Under the pieces are notes generated by a model. It was given only the letters and a program-made list of their open reading frames with translations. It was not told where the DNA came from and made no database searches. The position numbers and the translations under genes were made by a program. Source: Streptomyces megasporus (GTDB lineage Bacteria > Actinomycetota > Actinomycetes > Streptomycetales > Streptomycetaceae). Taken from it: a stretch of DNA of 64,000 nucleotides. The DNA lies in NCBI RefSeq assembly GCF_000718985.1, contig NZ_JODL01000009.1, positions 1-64,000 on the forward strand, in the 5' to 3' direction. Shown here one piece after another: positions 48,306 to 57,505 of the stretch. Position 1 is the stretch's first letter, and the number at the start of each line of letters is the position of its first letter.

Positions 48306-49055
48306 GTGAGCAGAGCAGAACGTACCGGAGGAGCCCGCGGCCGGTTGGGCCGCGCCCTGTCCTCGTTGGCCGTGGCGGTCGGCTGCGTGCTCTTCCTGGG
48401 CGGCTTCGGATGGGCGGCCGTCCTGTACCAGCCCTACACCGTGCCCAGCGACTCCATGGCGCCCACCGTGAGCGCCGGGGAGCGGATACTGGCCCAACGC
48501 ATCGACGGGGACCAGGTCAAACGCGGTGACGTCGTCGTCTTCCGGGACCCGATGTGGGGCGACCTGCCGATGATCAAACGGGTCGTGGGCGTCGGCGGCG
48601 ACACCGTGGCGTGCTGCGACAAGCGGGGAAGGCTCACCCTCGACGGCGAGGCCCTCGACGAGCCGTACCTGCGGCAGGGGGACCGCGCCTCGTTCGAGGC
48701 CTTCGAAGCGACCGTGCCCGAAGGTCATCTCTTCCTCCTCGGCGACCACCGCAACGACTCGCTCGACTCCCGGACGCACCTGCAGGACGCCGCCAACGGC
48801 TCGGTGAAGCGGGACACGGTGGTCGGCCGGGTCGACGCCGTGGTGTGGCCGCTGGGCGAGACGAGGATGACGGAACGCCCCGGGAGCTTCGCGGACCTGC
48901 CCGGTGGTGTCTCCAGCCCCGGACCGCTGCGCCCCGCCGCACTGGCGATCGCCGTCGGTACCGTGCTGATCCTCGTCGGCGCCGCGACCGGGGCGATCAC
49001 CACGGTCCGGGAGAGGCGGGCGGGCCTGACGCACAATGGGGGGACGCACGGCTGA
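48306..49055 (+). CDS. Signal peptidase I, SipZ-like
   Basis: A 249-residue signal peptidase. N-terminal helix ALSSLAVAVGCVLFLGGFGWAA, the serine in VPSDSMAPTV, the lysine in MIKRVVGVGGDTV, box E LGDHRNDSLDSR, and a C-terminal helix LRPAALAIAVGTVLILVGAATGA. All catalytic residues are present. It is followed after 13 bp by the DUF2469 gene, so they probably share a transcript. Confidence 0.92.
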   Translation: MSRAERTGGARGRLGRALSSLAVAVGCVLFLGGFGWAAVLYQPYTVPSDSMAPTVSAGERILAQRIDGDQVKRGDVVVFRDPMWGDLPMIKRVVGVGGDTVACCDKRGRLTLDGEALDEPYLRQGDRASFEAFEATVPEGHLFLLGDHRNDSLDSRTHLQDAANGSVKRDTVVGRVDAVVWPLGETRMTERPGSFADLPGGVSSPGPLRPAALAIAVGTVLILVGAATGAITTVRERRAGLTHNGGTHG

Positions 49056-49068
49056 AGGGGAACATGCC

Positions 49069-49392
49069 ATGAGCGCCGAGGATCTCGAGAAGTACGAGAC
49101 CGAGATGGAGCTGAAGCTCTACCGGGAGTACCGGGACGTCGTCGGGCTGTTCAGGTATGTGATCGAAACCGAGCGGCGCTTCTACCTCACCAACGACTAC
49201 GAGATGCAGGTGCACTCGGTCCAGGGCGAGGTCTTCTTCGAGGTGACGATGGCGGATGCGTGGGTGTGGGACATGTACCGCCCCGCCCGCTTCGTCAAGC
49301 AGGTGCGGGTGCTCACCTTCAAGGACGTGAACATCGAGGAGTTGAACAAGAGCGACCTCGACCTCCCCGAGGGCTCCGGCTTCAAGCGGTGA
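49069..49392 (+). CDS. DUF2469 family protein
   Basis: A 107-residue soluble protein with the highly conserved sequence SAEDLEKYETEMELKLYREY and FYLTNDYEMQVHS, then FEVTMADAWVWDMYRP. The family is actinobacterial and its Mycobacterium member (Rv2901c) lies at the same point near lepB. Function unknown. ATG 49069 is preceded by GAAGGGGAACATGCC. Confidence 0.9.
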   Translation: MSAEDLEKYETEMELKLYREYRDVVGLFRYVIETERRFYLTNDYEMQVHSVQGEVFFEVTMADAWVWDMYRPARFVKQVRVLTFKDVNIEELNKSDLDLPEGSGFKR

Positions 49393-49425
49393 CCGACCTC
49401 CCGCGCGCCCGCGCTCACCCGGGCG

Positions 49426-49441
49426 TCACCCGTACGGGTGA
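49426..49441. promoter_or_regulatory. 16-bp perfect palindrome TCACCCGTACGGGTGA, candidate operator
   Basis: Fully self-complementary, 97 bp upstream of the chosen yraN start codon and 33 bp after the DUF2469 stop codon. It differs only at the centre (TA for AA) from the palindrome at 25471-25486. Confidence 0.55.
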
Positions 49442-49537
49442 GCGAGATATCCACAATCGGCCGGTTCTCCACCGAATCGGACCATGATCATCCGGCCGCC
49501 TCCCCAGCCGCCACAGTCGGACCCGGAGGTGGTACCG

Positions 49538-49924
49538 ATGAACGGCAGGGAAGCACTCGGACGCTACGGAGAGGACCTGGCCGCCCGCCGGCTGCGCGAG
49601 TCGGGCATGGCCGTCCTGGAACGCAACTGGCGCTGCCGGGGCGGTGAGGTCGACGGCGAGATCGACATCGTCGCCCGGGACGCCGACGCGCTGGTCATCT
49701 GCGAGGTCAAGACCCGCAGAGCCGGCGCCTACGAACACCCGATGGCGGCCGTCACACCGCGCAAGGCGGCACGGCTGCGCAGGCTCGCCGCCCGCTGGCT
49801 CAGCGAACGCTGGCTGACCCGGTACGGCCGCCCGCCGACCGGGGGAGTGCGCATCGATCTCGTCGGCGTCGTCCTGCCCGAGCGCGGCGCCCCCCGGGTC
49901 CAGCACGTCAGGGGGGTGGCCTGA
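49538..49924 (+). CDS. YraN/UPF0102 endonuclease-like protein
   Basis: A 128-residue protein with a restriction-endonuclease-like fold: [25 protein letters not shown], then the putative catalytic D...E-x-K in [21 protein letters not shown]. Start ATG 49538 is fixed by GGAGGT 9 bases upstream. It is followed 1 bp later by comM and then dprA, the classic DNA-processing cluster. Confidence 0.92.
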   Translation: MNGREALGRYGEDLAARRLRESGMAVLERNWRCRGGEVDGEIDIVARDADALVICEVKTRRAGAYEHPMAAVTPRKAARLRRLAARWLSERWLTRYGRPPTGGVRIDLVGVVLPERGAPRVQHVRGVA

Positions 49925-49925
49925 G

Positions 49926-51533
49926 ATGGGATTCGCACGCACCTGCTCGGTCGCCCTCGTCGGTGTCGAGGGCGTGGTGGTCGAGGTCCAGGCGGACCTC
50001 GAACCGGGCCTCGCCACCTTCACCCTGGTGGGCCTGCCCGACAAGAGCCTGGTCGAAAGCCGCGACCGGGTCAGGGCCGCCGTCGTCAACTCCGGCATCG
50101 ACTGGCCGCAGAAGAAACTCACGGTCGGCCTCAGCCCCGCCTCGGTGCCCAAGAGCGGCAGCGGCTTCGACCTCGCCGTGGCCTGCGCGGTCCTCGGCGC
50201 GGCGGAACGGATCGACCCCCGCGACCTCGCCGACCTGGTGATGATCGGCGAACTCGGGCTCGACGGCCGAGTCCGTCCCGTCCGCGGCGTCCTCCCCACC
50301 GTCCTGGCCGCCGCCGACGCCGGATACCGCCAGGTCGTGGTCGCCGAGCAGACCGCCTCCGAGGCCGCTCTGGTCCCCGGCGTGTCCGTGCTCGGCGTCC
50401 GCTCCCTGCGCCAACTCGTCGCCATCCTGACCGACGCGCCCGTGCCCGACGAGGATCCGGCCGAGGAGGGTGCCGCGGCCCCGATGCTCGCCGGGCTCAC
50501 CGTGCCCGGAGCGGGGAAGGGCATCCCGGGGCTCGGCGAGGAGCGTCCGGTGGACCTCGCCGAGGTCGCCGGGCAGACCGCGGCCCGCAGGGCCCTGGAG
50601 GTGGCCGCCGCGGGCCGTCACCACCTCTTCCTCAAAGGACCGCCCGGCGCGGGCAAGACGATGCTCGCCGAACGGCTCCCCGGACTGATGCCGCCCCTCA
50701 CCCGGAAGGAGGCACTGGAGGTCACCGCCGTTCACTCGGTGGCCGGGGCCCTGCCGCCCGGCCGGCCGTTGATCGAACGACCGCCGTACTGCGCCCCGCA
50801 CCACTCGGCCACCATGGCCTCCCTCGTCGGAGGCGGCAGCGGGCTGCCCCGGCCGGGGGCCGTCTCCCTCGCCCATCGAGGGGTGCTCTTTCTGGACGAG
50901 GCGGCGGAGTGCAGCGCACGGGTGCTGGACGCCCTGCGCCAGCCGTTGGAGTCCGGGCAGGTGGTCGTGGCCCGCGCCCAGGGCATGATGCGCATGCCCG
51001 CCGGCTTCCTCCTCGTCCTCGCCGCCAACCCCTGCCCCTGCGGCCGGCACGGCTCCAGGGGCGGCGGCTGCGAGTGCCGCCCCTCCTCGGTCCGGCGCTA
51101 CCGCGCGCGACTCTCCGGCCCCCTGCTCGACCGCGTCGACCTCCGCGTCACCGTCGAACCCGTCACCCGCGCCGAACTGGCCGACCCGGACGCGCACGGG
51201 GAGTCCACCGCGACGGTGGCGGAGCGCGTCCGCGCCGCACGGGAGCGGGCCGAGGCCCGCTACACCGAAACCCCCTGGCGCACCAACAGCGAAGTCCCCG
51301 GACACGAACTGCGGACGAGGTGGCCGGGCGCCCCCGGAGCCCTGAACAGGGCCGAGGAGGACATGGAGCGCGGGCTGCTCACCGCACGCGGCCTGGACAG
51401 GGTCCTCCGGGTCGCCTGGACGTTGGCCGACCTCGCCGGGCACGACAGGCCCACCGCCGACGACGTGGACGGGGCACTGGAACTGCGCACGGGCGTACGG
51501 CGCGGCACGGCACTCGCCGGGGGCGGGACGTGA
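49926..51533 (+). CDS. comM: ComM/YifB AAA+ ATPase, Mg-chelatase-like
   Basis: A 535-residue hexameric AAA+ protein. An N-terminal Lon-protease-like fold (VQADLEPGLATFTLVGLPDKSLVESRDRV region, given in part) is followed by Walker A GPPGAGKTMLAERLPG near residue 238, Walker B VLFLDEAAECS, and the Mg-chelatase C domain with RYRARLSGPLLDRVDLRV. ComM homologues drive branch migration during natural transformation. It overlaps dprA by 4 bp (GTGA). Confidence 0.94.
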   Translation: MGFARTCSVALVGVEGVVVEVQADLEPGLATFTLVGLPDKSLVESRDRVRAAVVNSGIDWPQKKLTVGLSPASVPKSGSGFDLAVACAVLGAAERIDPRDLADLVMIGELGLDGRVRPVRGVLPTVLAAADAGYRQVVVAEQTASEAALVPGVSVLGVRSLRQLVAILTDAPVPDEDPAEEGAAAPMLAGLTVPGAGKGIPGLGEERPVDLAEVAGQTAARRALEVAAAGRHHLFLKGPPGAGKTMLAERLPGLMPPLTRKEALEVTAVHSVAGALPPGRPLIERPPYCAPHHSATMASLVGGGSGLPRPGAVSLAHRGVLFLDEAAECSARVLDALRQPLESGQVVVARAQGMMRMPAGFLLVLAANPCPCGRHGSRGGGCECRPSSVRRYRARLSGPLLDRVDLRVTVEPVTRAELADPDAHGESTATVAERVRAARERAEARYTETPWRTNSEVPGHELRTRWPGAPGALNRAEEDMERGLLTARGLDRVLRVAWTLADLAGHDRPTADDVDGALELRTGVRRGTALAGGGT

Positions 51534-52660
51534 CCGGCGAGGAGGAGCGTCTGGCCCGGGCGGCGCTCACCAGGATCGTGGAGCCCGGGGACGAGACGGC
51601 GAACGGATGGCTCGACCGCTACGGCGCCGTGGACACTCTCAGGGCCCTCGGCTCCGACACCCCGCTGCCCGGCGTCTCCCGGAACCGCTGGGCCGGGCTC
51701 CGGCAACGGGCCCGCGGACTCGACCCCGAGGCGGATCTGAGGACCGTCGACGGACTGGGCGGACGCTTCGTCTGCCCGGGCGACCCCGAGTGGCCCAGCC
51801 AACTGGACGACCTGGGCGACGGCCGTCCCGTCGGACTGTGGGTGCGCGGCAGGGTGTCGCTGCGGATGTGGGCGCTGCGCTCGGTCGCCGTCGTCGGCGC
51901 CCGCGCCTGCACGGACTACGGCGCCCACGTCGCGTCGACGCTCGGCTCCAGCCTGGCCGCCCGCGGCTGGACGGTGATCTCCGGCGCGGCGTACGGCGTG
52001 GACGGCGCGACCCACAACGGCGCCCTGGCCGTGGGCGGAGCCACCGTCGGGGTCCTGGCCTGCGGGGTCGACGTGGCCTACCCGCCGGGCAACGGCCCCC
52101 TGATCCGGCGCATCGGGGAAGAGGGCCTGCTGGTCGCCGAGCTGCCACCCGGAGCCCACCCGACCCGCAGCCGGTTCGTCCTGCGCAACCGCGTGATCGC
52201 GGCGCTCACCCGCGGCACCGTCGTGGTGGAGGCCGAGCTGCGCAGCGGATCGCTGGTCACCGCCCGGCGGGCACTCGCCCTCGGCAGGGTCACGATGGGC
52301 GTCCCCGGCCCGGTGACCAGCGGGCTGTCGGCCGGAGTGCACCAACTCCTGCGGGGCGAGGGAGTCGTCGTCACCGACGCGGCCGAGATCATCGAACTGG
52401 TCGGCAGCATCGGTGAACTGGCGCCCGAGAAGCGCGGGCCGATGCTGCCGCGCGACCTGCTGGCACCGGAGGCGGCGCGCGTCCTGGAGGCCCTGCCGGC
52501 CCGGGGCGCGCTCGACACGGAGGCGGTGGCGCGTGCCGCGGCCCTCACCAAGGACCGCGCGCTCGCCCGCCTCCGGGAGCTGGGGACACTCGGCTTCCTC
52601 GAACGCAACGGCGACCACTGGCAGTTGGTGCGACGGAGAAACCAACACCCCAACAGGTGA
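51530..52660 (+). CDS. dprA: DNA-processing protein DprA
   Basis: A 376-residue ssDNA-binding RecA loader. The Rossmann-like domain carries SVAVVGARACTDYG, SGAAYGVDGATHNGAL and the RSRFVLRNRVIAALTRGTVVVEA region typical of DprA, followed by a C-terminal winged helix (VARAAALTKDRALARLRELGTLGFLE). GTG 51530 overlaps the comM stop codon. In Streptomyces it has been reported to affect conjugation or DNA repair rather than classical competence. Confidence 0.94.
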   Translation: MTGEEERLARAALTRIVEPGDETANGWLDRYGAVDTLRALGSDTPLPGVSRNRWAGLRQRARGLDPEADLRTVDGLGGRFVCPGDPEWPSQLDDLGDGRPVGLWVRGRVSLRMWALRSVAVVGARACTDYGAHVASTLGSSLAARGWTVISGAAYGVDGATHNGALAVGGATVGVLACGVDVAYPPGNGPLIRRIGEEGLLVAELPPGAHPTRSRFVLRNRVIAALTRGTVVVEAELRSGSLVTARRALALGRVTMGVPGPVTSGLSAGVHQLLRGEGVVVTDAAEIIELVGSIGELAPEKRGPMLPRDLLAPEAARVLEALPARGALDTEAVARAAALTKDRALARLRELGTLGFLERNGDHWQLVRRRNQHPNR

Positions 52661-52748
52661 CGAGGCGATCCTTGACCTGGGACGATCGAGTGAAAGGGTG
52701 AGAGGCATGATCGCTGAATGGTTCGTTCCGCTTGGCCTCGCAGGACCG

Positions 52749-52779
52749 TCCCGCACTCCGGGGTAACTCCGGGGTGCGG
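52749..52779 (+). terminator. Hairpin between dprA and whiG
   Basis: cccgcactccgg pairs with ccggggtgcggg (one G-T) across a short loop that includes a repeated actccgggg, 88 bp after dprA. Confidence 0.55.
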
Positions 52780-52929
52780 GCAGCGGAACGTATCTGCGTA
52801 TGCCTGATCGACCGATCCTCGCACTGAGCCACACCTCGGTCACGCTACGCTCCGAAGGTTCCCGCCCCTCAGGTCCCATCGGCGTCAGCGCACAGACCAC
52901 AGTCACGGCAGAACGGCTCAAGACCACGC

Positions 52930-53772
52930 ATGCCCCCCCACCACACTTCCGGGCCCGACCGCACGGCCACGGCAGAACCGACTGCGGCCGACGCCGCACG
53001 CCCTGCCCCGCCCAGATCGCTCGACGAGCTGTGGCGGTCGTACAAGTGCACGGGTGACGAGCGGCTGCGGGAACAGCTGATCCTCCACTACTCGCCCCTG
53101 GTCAAGTACGTGGCCGGGCGCGTCAGCGTCGGCCTGCCCGCCAACGTGGACCAGGCCGACTTCGTCTCCTCCGGGGTGTTCGGACTGATCGACGCCATCG
53201 AGAAGTTCGACCCGAGCCGCTCGATCAAGTTCGAGACCTACGCCATCACCCGCATCCGCGGAGCCATGATCGACGAGCTGCGGGCACTGGACTGGATCCC
53301 CCGCTCCGTGCGGCAGAAGGCCCGCGCCTTCGAACGCGCCCACGCCGCGCTGGAGGCGACCCTGCGGCGCACGCCGTCGGAGGCCGAGGTCGCGGACGAG
53401 ATGGGCATCCCCCTGGAGGAGTTGCACGGCATCTTCAGCCAGTTGCCCCTGACCAACGTGGTCGCCCTGGAGGAGGTGCTCCACACCGGCGGGGAGGGCG
53501 GCGACCGCCTCAGCCTCGTGGACACCCTGGAGGACACGGCCGCCGACAATCCCGTCGAGATCGCCGAGGACCGCGAACTGCGGCGATTGCTCGCCCGCGC
53601 GGTCAACACCCTGCCCGAACGCGAGAAGACCGTGGTCACCCTCTACTACTACGAGGGGCTCACCCTCGCCGAGATCGGACAGGTGCTCGGGGTCACCGAG
53701 AGCCGGGTCAGCCAGATCCACACCAAGTCCGTACTGCAGCTTCGGGCCAAGCTGGCGGACGTCAGTCGCTGA
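52930..53772 (+). CDS. whiG: Sporulation sigma factor WhiG
   Basis: A 280-residue sigma-70 family factor of the motility/sporulation (FliA/WhiG) class. Region 2 is [20 protein letters not shown] to [27 protein letters not shown]; region 3 contains [15 protein letters not shown]; region 4 ends [23 protein letters not shown]. In Streptomyces WhiG commits aerial hyphae to sporulation by activating whiI and whiH. Length equals the known protein. ATG 52930. A TetR gene starts 28 bp downstream. Confidence 0.95.
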   Translation: MPPHHTSGPDRTATAEPTAADAARPAPPRSLDELWRSYKCTGDERLREQLILHYSPLVKYVAGRVSVGLPANVDQADFVSSGVFGLIDAIEKFDPSRSIKFETYAITRIRGAMIDELRALDWIPRSVRQKARAFERAHAALEATLRRTPSEAEVADEMGIPLEELHGIFSQLPLTNVVALEEVLHTGGEGGDRLSLVDTLEDTAADNPVEIAEDRELRRLLARAVNTLPEREKTVVTLYYYEGLTLAEIGQVLGVTESRVSQIHTKSVLQLRAKLADVSR

Positions 53773-53800
53773 ATCGACACCCCATCCCTAAAGTGGGACC

Positions 53801-54382
53801 GTGCCAAGGATTCGAGCGGCCTCCGTGGCCGAGCACCGGAGGATGCAACGCGACGCCCTGCTGGAGGCGGCACGGTCCCTGCTGTCGGAGGGCGGCACGG
53901 AAGCACTGACCTTCCCCGCCCTGGCCGAACGCACGGGGCTGGCGCGCTCCTCCGTCTACGAGTACTTCCGCTCCCGCGCGGCCGTCGTCGAGGAACTGTG
54001 CGCCGTCGACTTCCCGGTCTGGGCGGCCGAGGTGGAGGCCGCCATGGAGCGGGCCGACACCCCCGAGGCGAAGGTCGAGGCCTACGTACGACAGCAGTTG
54101 GCCCTGGTCGGCGACCGCCGTCACCGAGCCGTCGTCGCCATCTCGGCCGGTGAACTGGACGCGGCCGCCCGGGAGAAGATCCGCGCCGCCCACGGCGGGC
54201 TGATCACCATGGTCGTGGACGCCCTGGAAGCCCTGGGGCACGACGAGCCCCGGCTGACCGCGGTCCTGTTGCAGGGCGTCGTGGACGCCGCGGTCCGCCG
54301 CGTCGAACTGGGCGCCGCGGAGGACCCGGAACGGATCACGAGGGCGGCGGTGTCGATGGTGCTCCGCGGCGTCGGGGGCTGA
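53801..54382 (+). CDS. TetR-family transcriptional regulator
   Basis: A 193-residue regulator with an N-terminal helix-turn-helix ([36 protein letters not shown]) and an all-helical ligand domain. GTG 53801 lies 28 bp after whiG on the same strand, so it may be read from the whiG message, and it is convergent with the M23-like gene. Ligand and targets cannot be inferred. Confidence 0.88.
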   Translation: MPRIRAASVAEHRRMQRDALLEAARSLLSEGGTEALTFPALAERTGLARSSVYEYFRSRAAVVEELCAVDFPVWAAEVEAAMERADTPEAKVEAYVRQQLALVGDRRHRAVVAISAGELDAAAREKIRAAHGGLITMVVDALEALGHDEPRLTAVLLQGVVDAAVRRVELGAAEDPERITRAAVSMVLRGVGG

Positions 54383-54431
54383 ACCTCCCCGCCCCCGCCC
54401 CCTTTCGCCCCCTCTCCCTCCACCGGCCCCG

Positions 54432-55118
54432 TCACACGGGCGGGCCCCCGCCGCGCGGACGGACGTGACGGCGGTGGGCCCAGACCGCGACCACGGCCAG
54501 CGCCACCGCCCCCACGGCGGCGCCCGAGGGCCGGCGCCCGTCGGCCGCCGCCGGGCGCACCGCGCCGTCCCGCCCTCCCTCCGGCCCCTCGGGAAGCGGG
54601 ACCCCCAACACCGGAAGCAGACGGGAGGGGCCACGACGCAACAGGGAGAGCGGGTCCAGGTAGACCTCGCCACGGCGCAGCCCCCAGTGGAGACACCCGG
54701 CTCGACAGTGGAACCCCTCCGCCTCCAACACCCCCACCACGTCGCCCGCCGCCACCGGGTCGCCCTCGCGGACACGTGCCTCGACCGGCTCGTACGTGGT
54801 GCGCAGTGGCGGCTCCCCCGTGGCCGCCAACTCGATCGAGACCACCCCGCGCCCGGCGACCCTTCCGGCGAACGAGACCCGGCCCGCCGCCAGCGCGCGC
54901 ACCGGATCCCCCGGACGGGCCGCCAGGTCCACACCGCGGTGGCCCGCCGCCCACCGCACGGGTGGCGGCTCCCACCCGCGCTCCACCGCCCCCGGCACCG
55001 GCCGGACCCGTTCCACCCCGGCGCCCGGAGCGTCCCCGGGCGCCGCGCGGGCCGGAGCGGCCCCCGAGGCGAGGAGCGGCAGACACCACAGCAGCACCGC
55101 ACAGAGTCGAAGTCCCAT
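54432..55118 (-). CDS. Exported M23-family (LytM-like) protein
   Basis: A 228-residue protein with a signal peptide ([25 protein letters not shown], cleavage after ARA probable; shown as the first 25 residues in part) and an M23 fold: [21 protein letters not shown] supplies one His and Asp. The second metal motif, usually HxH, reads CLHWGLRRG, so the first His is Cys. A C-terminal hydrophobic helix ([15 protein letters not shown]) precedes an Arg-rich end. It may be a degenerate or regulatory peptidoglycan-binding protein. Confidence 0.82.
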   Translation of the reverse strand: MGLRLCAVLLWCLPLLASGAAPARAAPGDAPGAGVERVRPVPGAVERGWEPPPVRWAAGHRGVDLAARPGDPVRALAAGRVSFAGRVAGRGVVSIELAATGEPPLRTTYEPVEARVREGDPVAAGDVVGVLEAEGFHCRAGCLHWGLRRGEVYLDPLSLLRRGPSRLLPVLGVPLPEGPEGGRDGAVRPAAADGRRPSGAAVGAVALAVVAVWAHRRHVRPRGGGPPV

Positions 55119-55502
55119 GAGCACAGGGTGACGGCCGGGGCCGTTCCGCGGGGATCGCGCCCGGAACCTGTGGACCACCGGCCGGTTGTGGACAAGTCCG
55201 TCACCCGACACGCCGATTCGCCCCCACGCCCGTCCGTGCCCGTCCGTGCCCGTCCGCGTCCGGCACGGGCCACGTCCGCGGCCCGTGCGTGTCGCCTGCC
55301 GGTTCCCGGTCCCGTACACTTCTGGTGCGATCCGGGTCACCGGGTCGACTTCGCACGTCCCGCCACCCCCGTATTCGGTGGCCGCGCACCTCGGTCCTCG
55401 GAGACGGTCCTCGGGCCCATCCGCAGGCACAGCGCGCCGGGGCGTCAGGCGCGGAGGTCACCCGGCCGCCGCGGACAACCGAGCATTCAAGGAGATACGG
55501 CC
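55119..55502. other. Divergent non-coding region upstream of rpsB
   Basis: 384 bp between the divergent M23-like gene and rpsB. It should contain the rpsB-tsf promoter; TACACT at 55315-55320 is a candidate -10 but no good -35 is visible. A 10-bp tandem repeat (cgtccgtgcc, about 2.7 copies) lies at 55231-55257. No gene is apparent. Confidence 0.5.
55231..55257 (+). repeat. 10-bp tandem repeat upstream of rpsB
   Basis: The unit cgtccgtgcc is present in two perfect copies plus a partial third, in non-coding DNA. Confidence 0.75.
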
Positions 55503-56375
55503 ATGGCCGTCGTCACGATGCGGGAGCTGCTGGAGAGCGGCGTCCACTTCGGGCACCAGACCCGCCGTTGGAACCCGAAGATGAAGCGCTTCATCTTCAC
55601 CGAGCGCAACGGCATCTACATCATCGACCTGCTCCAGTCGCTGTCGTACATCGACCGCGCCTACGAGTTCGTCAAGGAGACCGTCGCCCACGGCGGCTCC
55701 ATCATGTTCGTCGGCACCAAGAAGCAGGCCCAGGAGGCCATCGCCGAGCAGGCCACCCGCGTGGGCATGCCCTACGTCAACCAGCGCTGGCTCGGCGGCA
55801 TGCTGACCAACTTCTCGACCGTCCACAAGCGCCTGCAGCGCCTGAAGGAACTCGAGCAGATCGACTTCGAGGACGTGGCCTCCTCCGGCCTCACCAAGAA
55901 GGAGCTGCTGGTCCTCTCCCGCGAGAAGGCCAAGCTGGAGAAGACGCTCGGCGGTATCCGCGACATGCAGAAGGTGCCCAGCGCCGTCTGGATCGTGGAC
56001 ACCAAGAAGGAGCACATCGCCGTCGGCGAGGCGCGCAAGCTCAACATCCCGGTCGTCGCCATCCTCGACACCAACTGCGACCCCGACGAGGTCGACTACA
56101 AGATCCCGGGCAACGACGACGCCATCCGCTCCGTCACCCTGCTCACCCGCGTGATCGCCGACGCCGTGGCCGAGGGCCTCATCGCCCGCTCCGGCGCCGC
56201 CGGCGAGGGCAAGGGCGAGAAGGCCGCCGGCGAGCCGCTCGCCGAGTGGGAGCGCGAACTGCTGGAGGGCGACGCCAAGAAGGCCGCCGAGGCCACCGCC
56301 CAGGCTCCGGCCGAGGAGAAGGCCGCCGAGGGCGAGCAGCCGGCCGAGGCCGACAAGCCCGCCGAGCAGGCCTGA
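55503..56375 (+). CDS. rpsB: 30S ribosomal protein S2
   Basis: A 290-residue ribosomal protein. [51 protein letters not shown] and [25 protein letters not shown] are all classic S2 blocks. A C-terminal tail of about 60 residues rich in Ala, Glu and Lys is an actinobacterial extension. ATG 55503 follows CAAGGAGATACGGCC. Heads the rpsB-tsf operon. Confidence 0.96.
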   Translation: MAVVTMRELLESGVHFGHQTRRWNPKMKRFIFTERNGIYIIDLLQSLSYIDRAYEFVKETVAHGGSIMFVGTKKQAQEAIAEQATRVGMPYVNQRWLGGMLTNFSTVHKRLQRLKELEQIDFEDVASSGLTKKELLVLSREKAKLEKTLGGIRDMQKVPSAVWIVDTKKEHIAVGEARKLNIPVVAILDTNCDPDEVDYKIPGNDDAIRSVTLLTRVIADAVAEGLIARSGAAGEGKGEKAAGEPLAEWERELLEGDAKKAAEATAQAPAEEKAAEGEQPAEADKPAEQA

Positions 56376-56396
56376 GCACGCAGCACGGTGGTACGG

Positions 56397-56429
56397 CCGG
56401 GGGCGGTGCCATGAGCGCCGCCCCCGGCG
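56397..56429 (+). terminator. Hairpin between rpsB and tsf
   Basis: An 11-bp perfect stem (gccgggggcgg / ccgcccccggc) with an 11-base loop. No T tract. Probably an intra-operon attenuator or partial terminator that lowers tsf relative to rpsB. Confidence 0.6.
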
Positions 56430-56484
56430 CGCACCCGTAGATCGATCCATCCTCATCGACTTTTCGAGAAGAGATTCACCGACC

Positions 56485-57321
56485 ATGGCGAACTACACCG
56501 CCGCTGACGTCAAGAAGCTTCGCGAGCTCACCGGCGCCGGCATGATGGACTGCAAGAAGGCGCTGGACGAGGCCGAGGGCAACGTCGACAAGGCCGTCGA
56601 GATCCTCCGTGTCAAGGGTCAGAAGGGCGTCGCCAAGCGCGAGTCCCGCACGGCCGAGAACGGCGCCGTCGTCTCCCTGATCGCCGACGACAAGAAGTCC
56701 GGTGTGCTGGTCGAGCTCAAGTGCGAGACCGACTTCGTCGCCAAGGGCGAGAAGTTCATCGCCGTCGCCGACGCGATCGCCGCCCACGTCGCCGCCACCT
56801 CCCCGGCCGACGTCCAGGCGCTCCTCGACTCCGAGATCGAGTCGGGCAAGACCGTCCAGACCTACGTGGACGAGGCCAACGCCGCGCTCGGCGAGAAGAT
56901 CGTCCTGGACCGCTTCGCGCAGTTCTCCGGCGGCTACGTGGCCGCCTACATGCACCGCACCAGCCCGGACCTGCCGCCGCAGGTCGGTGTCCTGGTCGAG
57001 CTGGAGCAGGAGAACGCCGAGGTCGCCAAGGACGTGGCCCAGCACATCGCCGCGTTCGCCCCGAAGTACCTCTCCCGTGAGGACGTCGCGGAGGAGACCG
57101 TCGACAACGAGCGCCGCGTCGCCGAGGCCGCCGCCCGCGAGGAGGGCAAGCCCGAGCAGGCCCTTCCGAAGATCGTCGAGGGCCGCGTGAACGGCTTCTT
57201 CAAGGAGAACTGCCTCCTGGAGCAGCCCTTCGCGAAGGACAACAAGAAGACCGTCCAGAAGGTGCTGGACGAGGCCGGTGTCACGCTGAAGCGCTTCGCC
57301 CGCTTCCGCGTCGGCGCCTGA
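56485..57321 (+). CDS. tsf: Elongation factor Ts
   Basis: A 278-residue guanine-nucleotide exchange factor for EF-Tu. The N-terminal UBA-like segment ADVKKLRELTGAGMMDCKKAL and the core VELKCETDFVAKGEKF are conserved. Length is typical of the actinobacterial form. ATG 56485, 109 bp after rpsB with a hairpin between. Confidence 0.96.
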   Translation: MANYTAADVKKLRELTGAGMMDCKKALDEAEGNVDKAVEILRVKGQKGVAKRESRTAENGAVVSLIADDKKSGVLVELKCETDFVAKGEKFIAVADAIAAHVAATSPADVQALLDSEIESGKTVQTYVDEANAALGEKIVLDRFAQFSGGYVAAYMHRTSPDLPPQVGVLVELEQENAEVAKDVAQHIAAFAPKYLSREDVAEETVDNERRVAEAAAREEGKPEQALPKIVEGRVNGFFKENCLLEQPFAKDNKKTVQKVLDEAGVTLKRFARFRVGA

Positions 57322-57426
57322 CCCGCAACGCCGTACTTCCACGGCGGACCGGCCACACCCGGACAGGGTCGGCCACGGGGCCCGTCCTGGTGCGTCGCCC
57401 ACGGACGGACGACCGCAGTTGTGACG

Positions 57427-57480
57427 AGGAGGCCATTGCCGTTTTCGGGAACCGAGAGGAACCACCGGCGATGGCCTCCT
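57427..57480 (+). promoter_or_regulatory. Long-loop hairpin in the pyrH leader
   Basis: aggaggccattgcc pairs with ggcgatggcctcct over 14 bp (one G-T) around a 26-base loop, ending 25 bp before the pyrH start codon. Each arm contains an AGGAGG-like or CCTCCT sequence, so folding could hide or mimic ribosome-binding signals. Confidence 0.5.
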
Positions 57481-57505
57481 TACGCATGTGCACGAGGAGA
57501 GCAGC

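Noticed and set aside
45663..49055. The four signal peptidase genes as a recent tandem amplification.
   Set aside because: They differ widely in length, membrane topology and sequence, and the same four-gene cluster is known in S. coelicolor and S. lividans, so the duplications are old.
55231..55257. 10-bp tandem units upstream of rpsB as a CRISPR-like array.
   Set aside because: Units are too short, have no spacers, and no cas genes are present. It is a simple tandem repeat.
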